A DNA stretch of 64,000 bases from Cupriavidus pampae (GCF_914271485.1 NZ_CAJZAG010000002.1:682001-746000), one strand, 5' to 3'. Positions 42,223 through 50,671 are shown, counted from the first letter of the stretch. A program made the numbers and translations. The notes: generated by a model not told the origin, from the sequence alone.

Positions 42223-42534
42223 ATGCATACGACTACCGAAAGCTTGAAGTCGCCGAAGCATCAGCACACGACCACGATCCCTACATGCAACTGCAGAACG
42301 CGGCGGTGGACCATCGAAGAGTTGCGCGCGATCGCAGCGGAAGCTATCCGAGAAGACGGCGAGGAGCCTACTGAGGAGAGCATCGACCGGTTGGTCCAGC
42401 GAAAGGCAGGTGGTCGCGAAGAACTCGCTGCGCTATCTGGAATTTTCTATGATCCCAGACGGCGTCCTGTGACTATCGAGGAGATGAATGAATCCATTGC
42501 GCAATGCGCTGTGGCATCGGGCCTCGGACTATGA
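42223..42534 (+). CDS. Putative antitoxin of a VapBC-like module
   Basis: This 103-residue acidic protein starts at ATG 42223 with ACGGAGAACCTG upstream. The C-terminal part, RRRPVTIEEMNESIAQCAVASG (split here as RRRPVTIEEMNE and SIAQCAVASG), resembles the tail of AbrB-type VapB antitoxins, which plugs the PIN active site. The N-terminal half (RRWTIEELRAIAAEAIREDG, then EESIDRLVQRKAGG) does not look like an AbrB/SpoVT, RHH or Phd DNA-binding fold that I recognise. The gene overlaps the toxin as ATGA. It is called an antitoxin from context and tail. Confidence 0.72.
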   Translation: MHTTTESLKSPKHQHTTTIPTCNCRTRRWTIEELRAIAAEAIREDGEEPTEESIDRLVQRKAGGREELAALSGIFYDPRRRPVTIEEMNESIAQCAVASGLGL

Positions 42535-42926
42535 TCGGCGTTGACACCAACATTCTCGTGCGCTACTTCGCGAGAGACGTGCCAGAACAGTGGAGCCGGG
42601 CAGACAGGCTCGTCAACTCCTTCTCGTCGGAATGCCCTGGCTATATCAGTCAGGTGGCGCTCGTGGAGACGGTGTGGGTGCTGACGCGTACGTATGGTGT
42701 CAAGCGTCCCGGGATTGCCGCTGCAGTCAATCATCTCCTGTCAAGCCGACACCTTGTATTGGAATGTGGTGACGTCGTCGTGAGAGCATTGCGGATGTTT
42801 GAAACAGTGCCCTCCGACTTTTCGGACTGCCTAATCTACAAATCCGGTGTCAAGGCAGCGTGCCGGTACACGCTGACGTTCGACAAGGCGGCGGCGCAGC
42901 GGCTTGGGTTCAAGCTGCTGCACTAA
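42531..42926 (+). CDS. vapC: PIN-domain ribonuclease toxin, VapC-like
   Basis: This 131-residue protein is a complete PIN domain. Acidic active-site residues are Asp5 (MIGVDTNILVRY), Glu46 (ALVETVWVL), Asp99 (DFSDCLIY) and Asp118 (LTFDKAAA), the expected quartet for Mg-dependent RNA cleavage. The start overlaps the antitoxin stop as ATGA. Confidence 0.9.
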   Translation: MIGVDTNILVRYFARDVPEQWSRADRLVNSFSSECPGYISQVALVETVWVLTRTYGVKRPGIAAAVNHLLSSRHLVLECGDVVVRALRMFETVPSDFSDCLIYKSGVKAACRYTLTFDKAAAQRLGFKLLH

Positions 42927-42968
42927 TATTTCGCGGCTCCCACGCCGCCTTGCCTCCCCAATTTCGAT

Positions 42969-43736
42969 TCAACTCAATCCATCCAGCACCACGTGCTGCC
43001 CGTGCATGGCCTGGGCGCCGTCAGAGGCGAGGAAGGCTGCGACGCGGGCCACTGTGCCGGTCGAGACCCAGTGTGTGTGGTCGGCCGATGGCATGCTGGC
43101 ACGATTGGCGGGGGTGTCGAGAATGCTCGGCGCAATGCTGTTGACGTTGATGCCGGCCTCACGAACTTCATGCGAGAGGCTTTCCACCAATCGTTGCAAC
43201 GCGCTCTTGGAAGCGATATAGGCACCCATGGTCGCCGCGCCCGCTGACGCCGCGCGTGCGCTCACCGCAATGACCTTGCCGCTGCGCTGGAACATCATCG
43301 CGGGAATGAAATGGCCGGCCACGGCGATAAACGACCACGCGTTCAGATCCATCATGCGCATCCACGATTCGCGGCTCAGCGTGTGCGTGGCTTCGCCCAT
43401 CTCGAAGCCGCCCGCGACATGCACCAGGACATCGACCGAGCCGAAGGCGTCCAGAATCGCCGCGGCGACCGGTGCCATGGCCGCGTCCGACGTCACGTCC
43501 GCCGCATGCAGCAGATGACCGCCATGATCGGGCTCCGGGTGGGCGAACACGCTCTGCAGGTGCTGGAGGTCACGGTCGATCAGCGCCAGGCGCGCGCCTT
43601 CACCGGCGAAACGGCTGGCCACCGCGCGGCCCAGCGCGCCGGCGGCGCCGGTAATGACGACATGGCGCACGGGGCGGGATTGGGTCGCAGGGCGCGGCGA
43701 GTTGGCTTCCGAAGCAGCTTCCATCGCAATCTCCAT
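42969..43736 (-). CDS. SDR family oxidoreductase
   Basis: This is a 255-residue classical SDR. The cofactor motif TGAAGALGRAV, then HVAGG (variant of NNAG), Ser in VSARAAS and catalytic YIASK are present, with the C-terminal GQHVVLDG. The ATG at 43736 is given; ATG at 43724 has GGAG 6 bases upstream and may be the true start. Monocistronic and divergent from the EamA gene. Substrate unknown. Confidence 0.88.
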   Translation of the reverse strand: MEIAMEAASEANSPRPATQSRPVRHVVITGAAGALGRAVASRFAGEGARLALIDRDLQHLQSVFAHPEPDHGGHLLHAADVTSDAAMAPVAAAILDAFGSVDVLVHVAGGFEMGEATHTLSRESWMRMMDLNAWSFIAVAGHFIPAMMFQRSGKVIAVSARAASAGAATMGAYIASKSALQRLVESLSHEVREAGINVNSIAPSILDTPANRASMPSADHTHWVSTGTVARVAAFLASDGAQAMHGQHVVLDGLS

Positions 43737-43922
43737 GGCAGGGGGTTCCTACACCATAGAACCCGTAACGCCCGCCTGCCAGCCCGGTCGGCACAAGCTA
43801 CCCGCCGACGGCACCACGACGGCACCACAACTGTGCAGCGGCGAAAACCCAAAAGTGTGTATGGCCCACTCGCCGCCACTCGGCGATGATGCGGCTCCCC
43901 TATACCCCGAACAGGATCCGAA

Positions 43923-44816
43923 GTGTCCCAGAGCCGCGCCAGCCAGAGCGCCACGCTGATTGCCGTCCTTGCGCTGATCGGATCGATGGCATCGCTATGT
44001 GTCGGCACCTCGTTCGCGAAAAGCCTGTTCACCGAAGTGGGCGCGCAAGGCACCACCGCGCTGCGCGTGGGGTTTTCGGCTTTGATCCTGCTGGCGGTCT
44101 GGCGGCCGTGGCGTTTTCCGCTATCCGGCCAGCATGCGCGCGCCATCGCGTTCTATGGTGTGTCGCTCGGCGCCACCAACCTGCTGTTCTATATGGCGCT
44201 GCGCAGCATTCCGCTCGGCCTGTGCATCGCCATCGAGTTTATGGGCCCGCTGACCGTGGCCGTGCTGTCGTCGCGCCGCGCCATCGATTTCCTGTGGATC
44301 GCGTTTGCCGTGCTCGGCCTGCTGCTCCTGCTACCGATCGGCGAGACGGCCACCCATCTGGACCCGGTGGGCATCGGTTACGCGGTAGCGGCCGGCGTGG
44401 GTTGGGCACTGTATATCGTGTTCGGCCAGATGGCCGGCAGCGCGCACGGCGGCCAGGCGACCTCGCTCGGCCTGACCATGGCGGCGATCGTGGTCATGCC
44501 GTTCGGGCTCGCCCATGCAGGCACCACGATGTTTTCACCAGCTTTGCTGATCTCGGGACTGGCGGTTGGCATCCTCTCCAGCGCAATTCCGTACTCGCTG
44601 GAGATGGTCTCGCTCAAGCGCCTGCCGCGCCGCACGTTTGGCATTCTGCTCAGCATGGAGCCCGCGATGGGCGCGCTGGCCGGTCTGGTGTTCCTGCACG
44701 AACAGCTGAGCCTGATCCAGTGGCTCGCCATCGGCAGCATCATCGTGGCGTCGATCGGCTGCACTCTGACGGCGCGCGGCAAGCGCCACGTCGCCGATGA
44801 AGGTGTACCAGCCTAA
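43923..44816 (+). CDS. EamA-family exporter, RhtA-like
   Basis: This is a 297-residue drug/metabolite transporter with ten hydrophobic segments in two EamA repeats. Features such as LFYMALRSIPLGLCIAIEFMGPLTVAV and SSAIPYSLEMVSLKRLPRRTFGILLSMEPAMGAL are characteristic of the RhtA threonine/homoserine exporter group. The start is GTG at 43923, with CAGGATCC upstream. Confidence 0.88.
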   Translation: MSQSRASQSATLIAVLALIGSMASLCVGTSFAKSLFTEVGAQGTTALRVGFSALILLAVWRPWRFPLSGQHARAIAFYGVSLGATNLLFYMALRSIPLGLCIAIEFMGPLTVAVLSSRRAIDFLWIAFAVLGLLLLLPIGETATHLDPVGIGYAVAAGVGWALYIVFGQMAGSAHGGQATSLGLTMAAIVVMPFGLAHAGTTMFSPALLISGLAVGILSSAIPYSLEMVSLKRLPRRTFGILLSMEPAMGALAGLVFLHEQLSLIQWLAIGSIIVASIGCTLTARGKRHVADEGVPA

Positions 44817-44826
44817 GGGGGCTTGC

Positions 44827-45417
44827 TTAACCCCGAAACCAGTCGCGTTCGAGCCAACCTTCGCGCTGCGCCGTCGCTAGCGGCAGACTGACCTCATGCA
44901 CGTAGGCGTCACCGGGAATGCGGCGCGTGGTGAAGCCAAGCTCGCGCATGATCGCCAGCATGCGGCGATTCTCGCTGAGCACGTCGCCGCGCAACCCACG
45001 CAGACCTTCGGCACACGCCCGTTGCCGGAGGTGCTCGATCAGCCGACGCCCGAGACCCTGCCCCTGCCATGCATCGGCGACCACAACGGCGAACTCCGCC
45101 TCGTTGGCATCGTTGACCACATAGACCGCGTTGGCGACCACTTCGTCATCGACCGTGACCACCAGCGCGGTATCGCGGCCGCCATGGCGGCCCAGCACGT
45201 TTTGAATCACGACATCGGCAACCTGACCGCCGGACAGAAAGCGGTAATAGCGCGACTCCCGCGACAGCCCATCAATAAAGCGCCGCAGTGCCGGCACGTC
45301 ATCGGCCCGCGCGCCGCGCACAGTTACCTCGCGCTGGCCGCGCACGGGCCAGGAAAGCGCGTCAAGGTTGGCGTTGCGGTTGGCGGAAGCGGTGGGATTC
45401 GGGTCATTGCGTGCCAT
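44827..45417 (-). CDS. GNAT family N-acetyltransferase
   Basis: This is a 196-residue acetyltransferase. The acetyl-CoA-binding motif A is VVADAWQGQGLGRRLIEHLRQRA, with Gln/Arg-x-x-Gly-x-Gly/Ala spacing. The N-terminus VTVRGARADDVPALRRFIDGLSRESRYYRFL resembles the GNAT domain linked to acetyl-CoA synthetase regulation. It faces an HxlR regulator across two operator-like repeats, one of which overlaps its ribosome-binding region. Confidence 0.88.
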   Translation of the reverse strand: MARNDPNPTASANRNANLDALSWPVRGQREVTVRGARADDVPALRRFIDGLSRESRYYRFLSGGQVADVVIQNVLGRHGGRDTALVVTVDDEVVANAVYVVNDANEAEFAVVVADAWQGQGLGRRLIEHLRQRACAEGLRGLRGDVLSENRRMLAIMRELGFTTRRIPGDAYVHEVSLPLATAQREGWLERDWFRG

Positions 45418-45424
45418 TTCAAAA

Positions 45425-45449
45425 CCTGACTATTTAATTCGTAGTCAGG
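45425..45449. promoter_or_regulatory. HxlR operator candidate 1
   Basis: CCTGACTA-N9-TAGTCAGG is a perfect 8-bp arm dyad, 7 bases upstream of the GNAT start and overlapping its ribosome-binding region. Confidence 0.7.
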
Positions 45450-45464
45450 AGTATAGGCGCCATC

Positions 45465-45487
45465 CTGACTTTTGCAAATGAAGTCAG
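45465..45487. promoter_or_regulatory. HxlR operator candidate 2
   Basis: CTGACTT-N9-AAGTCAG shares the CTGACT/AGTCAG arms and 9-base spacing of the first site. The two centres are 39 bp apart, close to four helical turns, and this one is 20 bases upstream of the HxlR start. Confidence 0.7.
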
Positions 45488-45507
45488 CGTGCTATTGTGC
45501 AAGCATC

Positions 45508-46014
45508 ATGTCTTCTTCGCCCTCCTCTCCCGCCCCCGCTGCCGCGCCCGTGGCACCGCTGCCGCCGCCGATCGATCTGAGCCAGTGCTCGATCGCCGCC
45601 GCGCTGTCGTTGGTCGGCGAAAAGTGGACCATTCTGATCCTGCGGGACGTCTTTTCAGGCGTTCGGCGTTTCGACGACTTTCTCGCGCGGTTGCAGTGCT
45701 CACCTGCGGTCCTGTCCGCGCGGCTCAAGACGCTGACCGAAGCCGGCCTGCTCCGCAAGGTGAGCTACAAGGAACCGGGCGAACGCGAACGGTTTGGCTA
45801 CCAGCCCACGCGGTCGGCCGTCGAGCTGCTGCCGGTGCTGGTCGGCCTGATGCAATGGGGCGATGCGCACCTCACGACGTGTGGCCAGGGCCCCGCCGAG
45901 ATTCGCGCGCGCTCCAGCGGCCGCAAGGTCCACGTTGCCTTGATCGACGACAACGGCAATCCAGTCGCACCGAACGACATGGTGCTGCTGCACGTGGCCA
46001 AACCCGCGGTCTGA
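45508..46014 (+). CDS. HxlR family transcriptional regulator
   Basis: This is a 168-residue HxlR-type winged-helix regulator after a short Pro/Ala-rich tail. The family mark is CSIAAALSLVGEKWTILILRDVF near residue 30, followed by the helix pair LQCSPAVLSARLKTLTEAGLL and the wing YKEPGERERFGYQPT. ATG 45508 starts the protein; an in-frame ATG at 45472 would extend it into the operator. It probably controls itself and the GNAT gene through the two adjacent dyads. Confidence 0.9.
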   Translation: MSSSPSSPAPAAAPVAPLPPPIDLSQCSIAAALSLVGEKWTILILRDVFSGVRRFDDFLARLQCSPAVLSARLKTLTEAGLLRKVSYKEPGERERFGYQPTRSAVELLPVLVGLMQWGDAHLTTCGQGPAEIRARSSGRKVHVALIDDNGNPVAPNDMVLLHVAKPAV

Positions 46015-46061
46015 TCTCTCCGCCGCCCGCACGTCCATCCCCCTGCCCCAAAACGCTGCAC

Positions 46062-46078
46062 TGCACCATGACCGTGCG
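46062..46078. promoter_or_regulatory. NtrC-like enhancer site upstream of the nitrate operon
   Basis: TGCACC-ATGAC-CGTGCG matches the NtrC dyad GCACC-N5-GGTGC except for one inner base. It lies 95 bp upstream of the sigma-54 promoter. A further GGTGCA half-site stands at 46106-46111. Confidence 0.5.
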
Positions 46079-46172
46079 CCCGCCCCAAGGTGGCGCGGTG
46101 ATTACGGTGCATCGGCGCGATCTTAAGGCCACATTCCCGCCCCATAAGTAATCTATAAAGCATATTTTGGCT

Positions 46173-46188
46173 TGGCACACCGCTTGCG
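46173..46188 (+). promoter_or_regulatory. Sigma-54 promoter of the nitrate assimilation operon
   Basis: TGGCAC-ACCGC-TTGCG gives a perfect -24 element and the invariant -12 GC at exact spacing. Transcription should begin near 46199, leaving a leader of about 135 bases. Confidence 0.82.
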
Positions 46189-46237
46189 ATATAGGGAGCG
46201 GGCCGGTCAACGGCGATCCGCCCACCCCACATCGCAC

Positions 46238-46260
46238 GTCGGCTATCCCATGTAGCCGGC
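46238..46260 (+). promoter_or_regulatory. Leader stem-loop upstream of the attenuator
   Basis: GTCGGCTA-TCCCATG-TAGCCGGC forms an 8-bp stem (one G-U pair) with a 7-base loop in the nitrate operon leader RNA, 11 bases before the terminator hairpin. It may be the first hairpin of an antitermination element. Confidence 0.55.
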
Positions 46261-46271
46261 GGTAGGACAAC

Positions 46272-46323
46272 GGCGTCCCCAGAACTGGTCACTGATCAGC
46301 CTCTCGGGACGCCTTTTGTTTTT
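46272..46323 (+). terminator. Intrinsic terminator in the nitrate operon leader (attenuator)
   Basis: GGCGTCCC (46272-46279) pairs with GGGACGCC (46306-46313) and is followed by TTTTGTTTTT. An inner stem CTGGTC/GATCAG fills the loop. It stands 12 bases before the transporter start codon, downstream of the promoter, so the operon can be expressed only if transcription reads through. Confidence 0.78.
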
Positions 46324-46334
46324 GGAGCCAACGA

Positions 46335-47654
46335 ATGATCGGCAAAGCCACCCGAATCGACCTGCTGAGCATGAAGACGCCGCAGATGCGAGCCTTCCAC
46401 CTGACCTGGATGGCGTTCTTCGTCTCGTTCTTCGCGTGGTTTGCCTGCGCGCCGCTGATGCCGGTGCTCAAGGGCGAATTCGGCCTGACGCCGAACCAGA
46501 TCGCCAATATCAATATCGCGGCGGTCGCCGTCACCATCCTCGTGCGTCTGGTCATCGGCCCGATGTGCGATCGCTTCGGCCCGCGCAAGACCTACACCGC
46601 CCTGCTCGCGGTTGGCGCGCTGCCCGTGCTCGGCGTGGCAATGGCCCAGAACTACGAAACCTTCCTGTTCTTCCGCCTGCTGATCGGCGCGGTGGGCGCG
46701 AGCTTCGTGATCACGCAGTACCACACGTCCGTGATGTTCGCCCCCAACGTGGTCGGCACCGCCAACGCGGCCGCTGCCGGCTGGGGCAATGCGGGCGGCG
46801 GCGTGGCACAGGGCCTGATGCCGCTGCTGCTCGGCGCGGTGCTGTTCCTCGGCGTGGACCATACGCTCGGCTGGCGCATTGCGCTGATCGTGCCCGGCGT
46901 GCTGATGTTGATCATGGCAGCGGTGTACTGGCGCTTTACGCAAGACTCGCCCGAAGGCAATTTCTCCGACCTGCGCGCCCGCGGCATCGCGGTGTCGGGT
47001 GGCAAGGGCGGTGGCGGCTGGGCCAGCTTCAAATCGGCCAGCGCCAACTATCGCGTGTGGATGCTGTTCATTACCTATGGCGCGTGCTTTGGCGTGGAAC
47101 TGTTCATCCACAACGTGGCGGCCACCTACTACGTTGATCACTTCGGTCTGTCGCTCAAGTCCGCCGGCCTCGCCGCGGCCAGCTTCGGTCTGCTCGCGCT
47201 GTTCGCCCGCGCCCTGGGCGGCTGGCTGTCGGACAAGGCCGCGCAACGCCGTGGCCTCGATGCGCGCTCGATGCTGCTGTTCGTATTCATCCTCGGCGAA
47301 GGCCTGGGCCTGCTGTGGTTCGCACAGGCATCGAGCGTGACGCTCGCAATCGTCGCGATGCTGCTGTTCGGCCTGTTCACGCATATGGCCTGCGGCGCGA
47401 CGTATGCGCTGGTGCCGTTCATCGATCGCAAGGCACTGGGCGGCGTAGCCGGCATCATCGGCGCAGGCGGCAATGTCGGCGCGGTGGCGGCCGGCTTCCT
47501 GATGAAGGGCCTCGGCGATCTGCACCAGACGCTCACCTGGCTCGGCATCACGGCCACGCTGGCGGCGGTGTGCGCGATCGCGGTGCGCTTCAGCGCCGAG
47601 CACAAGGCCCGCGAGCAGGCGCTCTACGACAGCGCACTCGGCACGCAACCCTGA
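46335..47654 (+). CDS. narK: Nitrate/nitrite MFS transporter, NarK/NasA type
   Basis: This is a 439-residue MFS protein with 12 predicted transmembrane segments. The two nitrate-signature glycine stretches are present: AGWGNAGGGVAQGLMP (TM5) and GIIGAGGNVGAVAAG (TM11), and the substrate Arg-bearing helices are conserved (LVRLVIGPMCDRFGPR). TTTGGAGCCAACGA precedes the ATG. First gene of the assimilatory operon, so it imports nitrate for NasA. Confidence 0.93.
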   Translation: MIGKATRIDLLSMKTPQMRAFHLTWMAFFVSFFAWFACAPLMPVLKGEFGLTPNQIANINIAAVAVTILVRLVIGPMCDRFGPRKTYTALLAVGALPVLGVAMAQNYETFLFFRLLIGAVGASFVITQYHTSVMFAPNVVGTANAAAAGWGNAGGGVAQGLMPLLLGAVLFLGVDHTLGWRIALIVPGVLMLIMAAVYWRFTQDSPEGNFSDLRARGIAVSGGKGGGGWASFKSASANYRVWMLFITYGACFGVELFIHNVAATYYVDHFGLSLKSAGLAAASFGLLALFARALGGWLSDKAAQRRGLDARSMLLFVFILGEGLGLLWFAQASSVTLAIVAMLLFGLFTHMACGATYALVPFIDRKALGGVAGIIGAGGNVGAVAAGFLMKGLGDLHQTLTWLGITATLAAVCAIAVRFSAEHKAREQALYDSALGTQP

Positions 47655-47683
47655 ACAACATCCCTATCCCCAGGACAGCCATC

Positions 47684-50245
47684 ATGAAAATCGTTATCGT
47701 CGGGCACGGCATGGTCGGCCATAAATTCCTCGAGGTCCTTGCCGACGCAGGCGCGGCCGATCTTGAGGTGACCGTGCTCTGTGAAGAGCCGCGCCCCGCA
47801 TATGACCGCGTGCACCTGTCCGAATTCTTCGCGGGCAAGTCAGCGGACGATCTGTCGCTGGTGCCCGAAGGCTTCTTTGAGCAGAACGGCAACATGCTGC
47901 TGCGCCTGAACGCGAAGGCGACTTCCATCGACACCACCGCGAAGACCGTCACCGCGTCCACCGGCGAGACGCTGCCCTACGACAAGCTGGTGCTGGCCAC
48001 CGGTTCGTATCCGTTCGTGCCGCCCGTGCCGGGCAAGGAGCGCAAGGACTGCTTCGTCTATCGCACCATCGAAGACCTCGAGGCGATGCAGGAATGCGGC
48101 ACCCGCGCCAAGCGCGGCGTGGTGATCGGCGGTGGACTGCTCGGCCTCGAATGCGCCAAGGCACTGCGCGATATGAACCTCGAGACCCATGTGGTCGAGT
48201 TCGCCCCGCGCCTGATGGCCGTGCAGGTGGATGACGGCGGCGGCCGCATGCTGCGCCAGAAGATCGAATCGCTCGGCGTGACCGTGCACACCGGCAAGAA
48301 CACCGTCGAGATCGTCGATGGCGAGACGTCCACGCATCGCATGAATTTTGCCGATGGCTCGCACCTCGAAGTGGACATGATCGTGTTCTCCGCCGGCATT
48401 CGTCCGCGCGACGAACTTGCGCGCGCCAGCGGCCTGGCGGTGGGCGAGCGCGGCGGCATCGTGGTGGACAACAACTGCCTGACGTCCAACCCGGACGTGT
48501 ACGCGATCGGCGAATGCGCGCTGTGGCAGGGCAAGATCTTCGGTCTCGTCGCGCCCGGCTACGACATGGCCCGCGTGGCCGCGAAACACCTGCGCGGTGA
48601 CGCTACCGAATTCGCTGGCGCGGACATGAGCACCAAGCTCAAGCTGATGGGCGTGGACGTGGCCAGCATCGGCGACCCCCACGGCAATGTGGCTGGCAGC
48701 CGTTCGTACCAGTTCACCGACGAACGCAAGCAGATCTACAAGAAGCTGGTGGTATCCGACTGCGGCAAGTATCTGCTGGGTGGCGTGCTGATCGGCGATG
48801 CGTCCGAGTACGGCACGCTGTTGCAGATGATGCTGAACCGCATCGAGTTGCCCGAGTCGCCGGAGTTCCTGATCCTGCCGTCGTCCGACGGCCAGGCCCG
48901 CCCCGCGCTCGGCGCCGACGCACTGCCGGATACCGCGCAGATCTGCTCGTGCAACAACGTCAGCAAGGGCCAGATCTGCGCGGCCGTGACGGACGGCGCC
49001 ACCAGCATCGGCGCGCTGAAGTCGTGCACCAAGGCCGGTACCGCGTGCGGCGGCTGCGTGCCGCTGGTGACGCAGATCATGAAGGCGGAGATGAAGAAGC
49101 AGGGCATGGCGGTGAACAACCACCTGTGCGAGCACTTCCCCTACTCCCGCCAGGAGCTCTATCACCTCGTGCGCGTGGGCAAGTTCCAGTCGTTCGACGA
49201 CCTGCTGGCCGCGCATGGCAAGGGCGCGGGCTGCGATATCTGCAAGCCGACGGTCGCCAATATCCTCGCGTCGTGCTGGAACGATTTCGTGCTCAAGAGC
49301 GAGCACGCGAGCCTGCAGGACTCCAACGACTACTTCCTCGGCAATATCCAGAAGGACGGCACGTATTCGGTGGTGCCGCGCATGCCGGCCGGCGAAGTGA
49401 CACCCGATGGCCTGATCGCGGTGGGCCAGGTGGCCAAGAAGTACGGCCTCTATACCAAGATCACCGGCGGCGCGCGCGTGGACATGTTCGGCGCGCGCCT
49501 GGAACAGCTGCCGCTGATCTGGGAAGAACTGATTGCGGCCGGCTTCGAGTCGGGCCACGCGTACGGCAAGTCGCTGCGCACGGTGAAATCGTGCGTGGGT
49601 TCGACGTGGTGCCGCTATGGCGTGGACGATTCGATCGGCCTCGCGATCGAAATCGAAAACCGCTACAAGGGCCTGCGCGCGCCGCACAAGATCAAGTTCG
49701 GCGTGTCCGGCTGCACGCGCGAATGCGCCGAGGCGCAAGGCAAGGACGTGGGCGTGATCGCCACGGAAAAGGGCTGGAACCTCTACGTCTGCGGCAATGG
49801 CGGCATGAAGCCGCGTCATGCGGAACTCATCGCCAGCGACCTCGACCGCGCCACGCTGCTGCGCTACATCGATCGTTTCCTGATGTTCTACATCCGCACC
49901 GCGGACCGTCTGCAACGCACGAGCGTGTGGCGCGACAACCTCGGAGGCGGTCTCGATTACCTCAAGTCGGTGGTCATCGACGACCGGCTCGGGATTGCCG
50001 CCGAACTCGAATCCGAGATGCAGCACGTGGTGAACACCTACGAAGACGAGTGGAAGCGCGCGGTCACCGATCCGGAAACGCGCCAGCGCTTCCGCCATTT
50101 CGTGAACAGCGACCAGCAGGACAACAACGTCGTGTTCATGGAAGAGCGCGGCCAGGTACGCCCGGCCACGCCGGAGGAACGGAAATTGCAGCACGCGACA
50201 CTGCGCCACATTCCCGTGGTGGCCGTGCCCGCAAACGCAGCATAA
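47684..50245 (+). CDS. nirB: Assimilatory nitrite reductase large subunit
   Basis: This is an 853-residue NADH-dependent nitrite reductase that makes ammonium. Domains in order: FAD/NAD pyridine-nucleotide oxidoreductase (GHGMVG at 7-12; GGGLLGLE), a BFD-like [2Fe-2S] module with CSCNNVSKGQI and GTACGGC, a second Cys-containing linker (GAGCDICKP), then the ferredoxin-like/siroheme-[4Fe-4S] half with SCVGSTWCRYG and GCTRECAEAQ carrying the four cluster cysteines. ATG 47684 starts the FAD domain; the upstream continuation of the frame overlaps the transporter gene and is not coding. Confidence 0.95.
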   Translation: MKIVIVGHGMVGHKFLEVLADAGAADLEVTVLCEEPRPAYDRVHLSEFFAGKSADDLSLVPEGFFEQNGNMLLRLNAKATSIDTTAKTVTASTGETLPYDKLVLATGSYPFVPPVPGKERKDCFVYRTIEDLEAMQECGTRAKRGVVIGGGLLGLECAKALRDMNLETHVVEFAPRLMAVQVDDGGGRMLRQKIESLGVTVHTGKNTVEIVDGETSTHRMNFADGSHLEVDMIVFSAGIRPRDELARASGLAVGERGGIVVDNNCLTSNPDVYAIGECALWQGKIFGLVAPGYDMARVAAKHLRGDATEFAGADMSTKLKLMGVDVASIGDPHGNVAGSRSYQFTDERKQIYKKLVVSDCGKYLLGGVLIGDASEYGTLLQMMLNRIELPESPEFLILPSSDGQARPALGADALPDTAQICSCNNVSKGQICAAVTDGATSIGALKSCTKAGTACGGCVPLVTQIMKAEMKKQGMAVNNHLCEHFPYSRQELYHLVRVGKFQSFDDLLAAHGKGAGCDICKPTVANILASCWNDFVLKSEHASLQDSNDYFLGNIQKDGTYSVVPRMPAGEVTPDGLIAVGQVAKKYGLYTKITGGARVDMFGARLEQLPLIWEELIAAGFESGHAYGKSLRTVKSCVGSTWCRYGVDDSIGLAIEIENRYKGLRAPHKIKFGVSGCTRECAEAQGKDVGVIATEKGWNLYVCGNGGMKPRHAELIASDLDRATLLRYIDRFLMFYIRTADRLQRTSVWRDNLGGGLDYLKSVVIDDRLGIAAELESEMQHVVNTYEDEWKRAVTDPETRQRFRHFVNSDQQDNNVVFMEERGQVRPATPEERKLQHATLRHIPVVAVPANAA

Positions 50246-50281
50246 GCGCCAGATCGGCGCTGAAAACGAACGGAGAACGTG

Positions 50282-50671
50282 ATGAGCCCTACGCATCAGA
50301 ACGAAACCTGGACTGCCATCTGCACCTTGCGCGATATCGTGCCCAATACTGGTGTGTGCGCATTGGTCGACGCGCAGCAGGTTGCGGTGTTCCGCATCGG
50401 CCGCGGTGAAGAGGTGTACGCGATTGCCAACTTCGATCCGAACTCGCAGGCAGCGGTGCTGTCGCGCGGGCTGGTCGGCAGCCTCGGCGACCGTCTGGTG
50501 GTGGCGTCGCCGATCTACAAGCAGCATTTCGACCTGCGTACCGGCGAGTGCCTGGAAGTGCCGGAGTGCTCGGTGCAGGCGTATGCCGCCCGCGTCTATG
50601 ACGGCAAGGTCTGGGTGGCTTCGGTCGCCACCGCGGTAGCACTGGAAGAAGCTGAGGAACTGGCAGCATGA
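50282..50671 (+). CDS. nirD: Nitrite reductase small subunit
   Basis: This is a 129-residue Rieske-fold NirD without the Rieske cluster ligands, as is normal for the family (VPNTGVCALVDAQQVAVFRI; NFDPNSQAAVLSRG). It stabilises or activates NirB. ATG 50282 has ACGGAGAACGTG upstream. Its stop overlaps the next start. Confidence 0.93.
   Translation: MSPTHQNETWTAICTLRDIVPNTGVCALVDAQQVAVFRIGRGEEVYAIANFDPNSQAAVLSRGLVGSLGDRLVVASPIYKQHFDLRTGECLEVPECSVQAYAARVYDGKVWVASVATAVALEEAEELAA

Noticed and set aside
45472-45507. N-terminal extension of HxlR from the ATG at 45472
   Set aside because: It would place the second operator inside the coding region and adds no conserved residues.
46199-46334. ANTAR dual-hexaloop RNA in the nitrate leader
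   Set aside because: The stem at 46238-46260 has a 7-base loop without a clear A1/G4 pattern, so only a generic attenuator is claimed.
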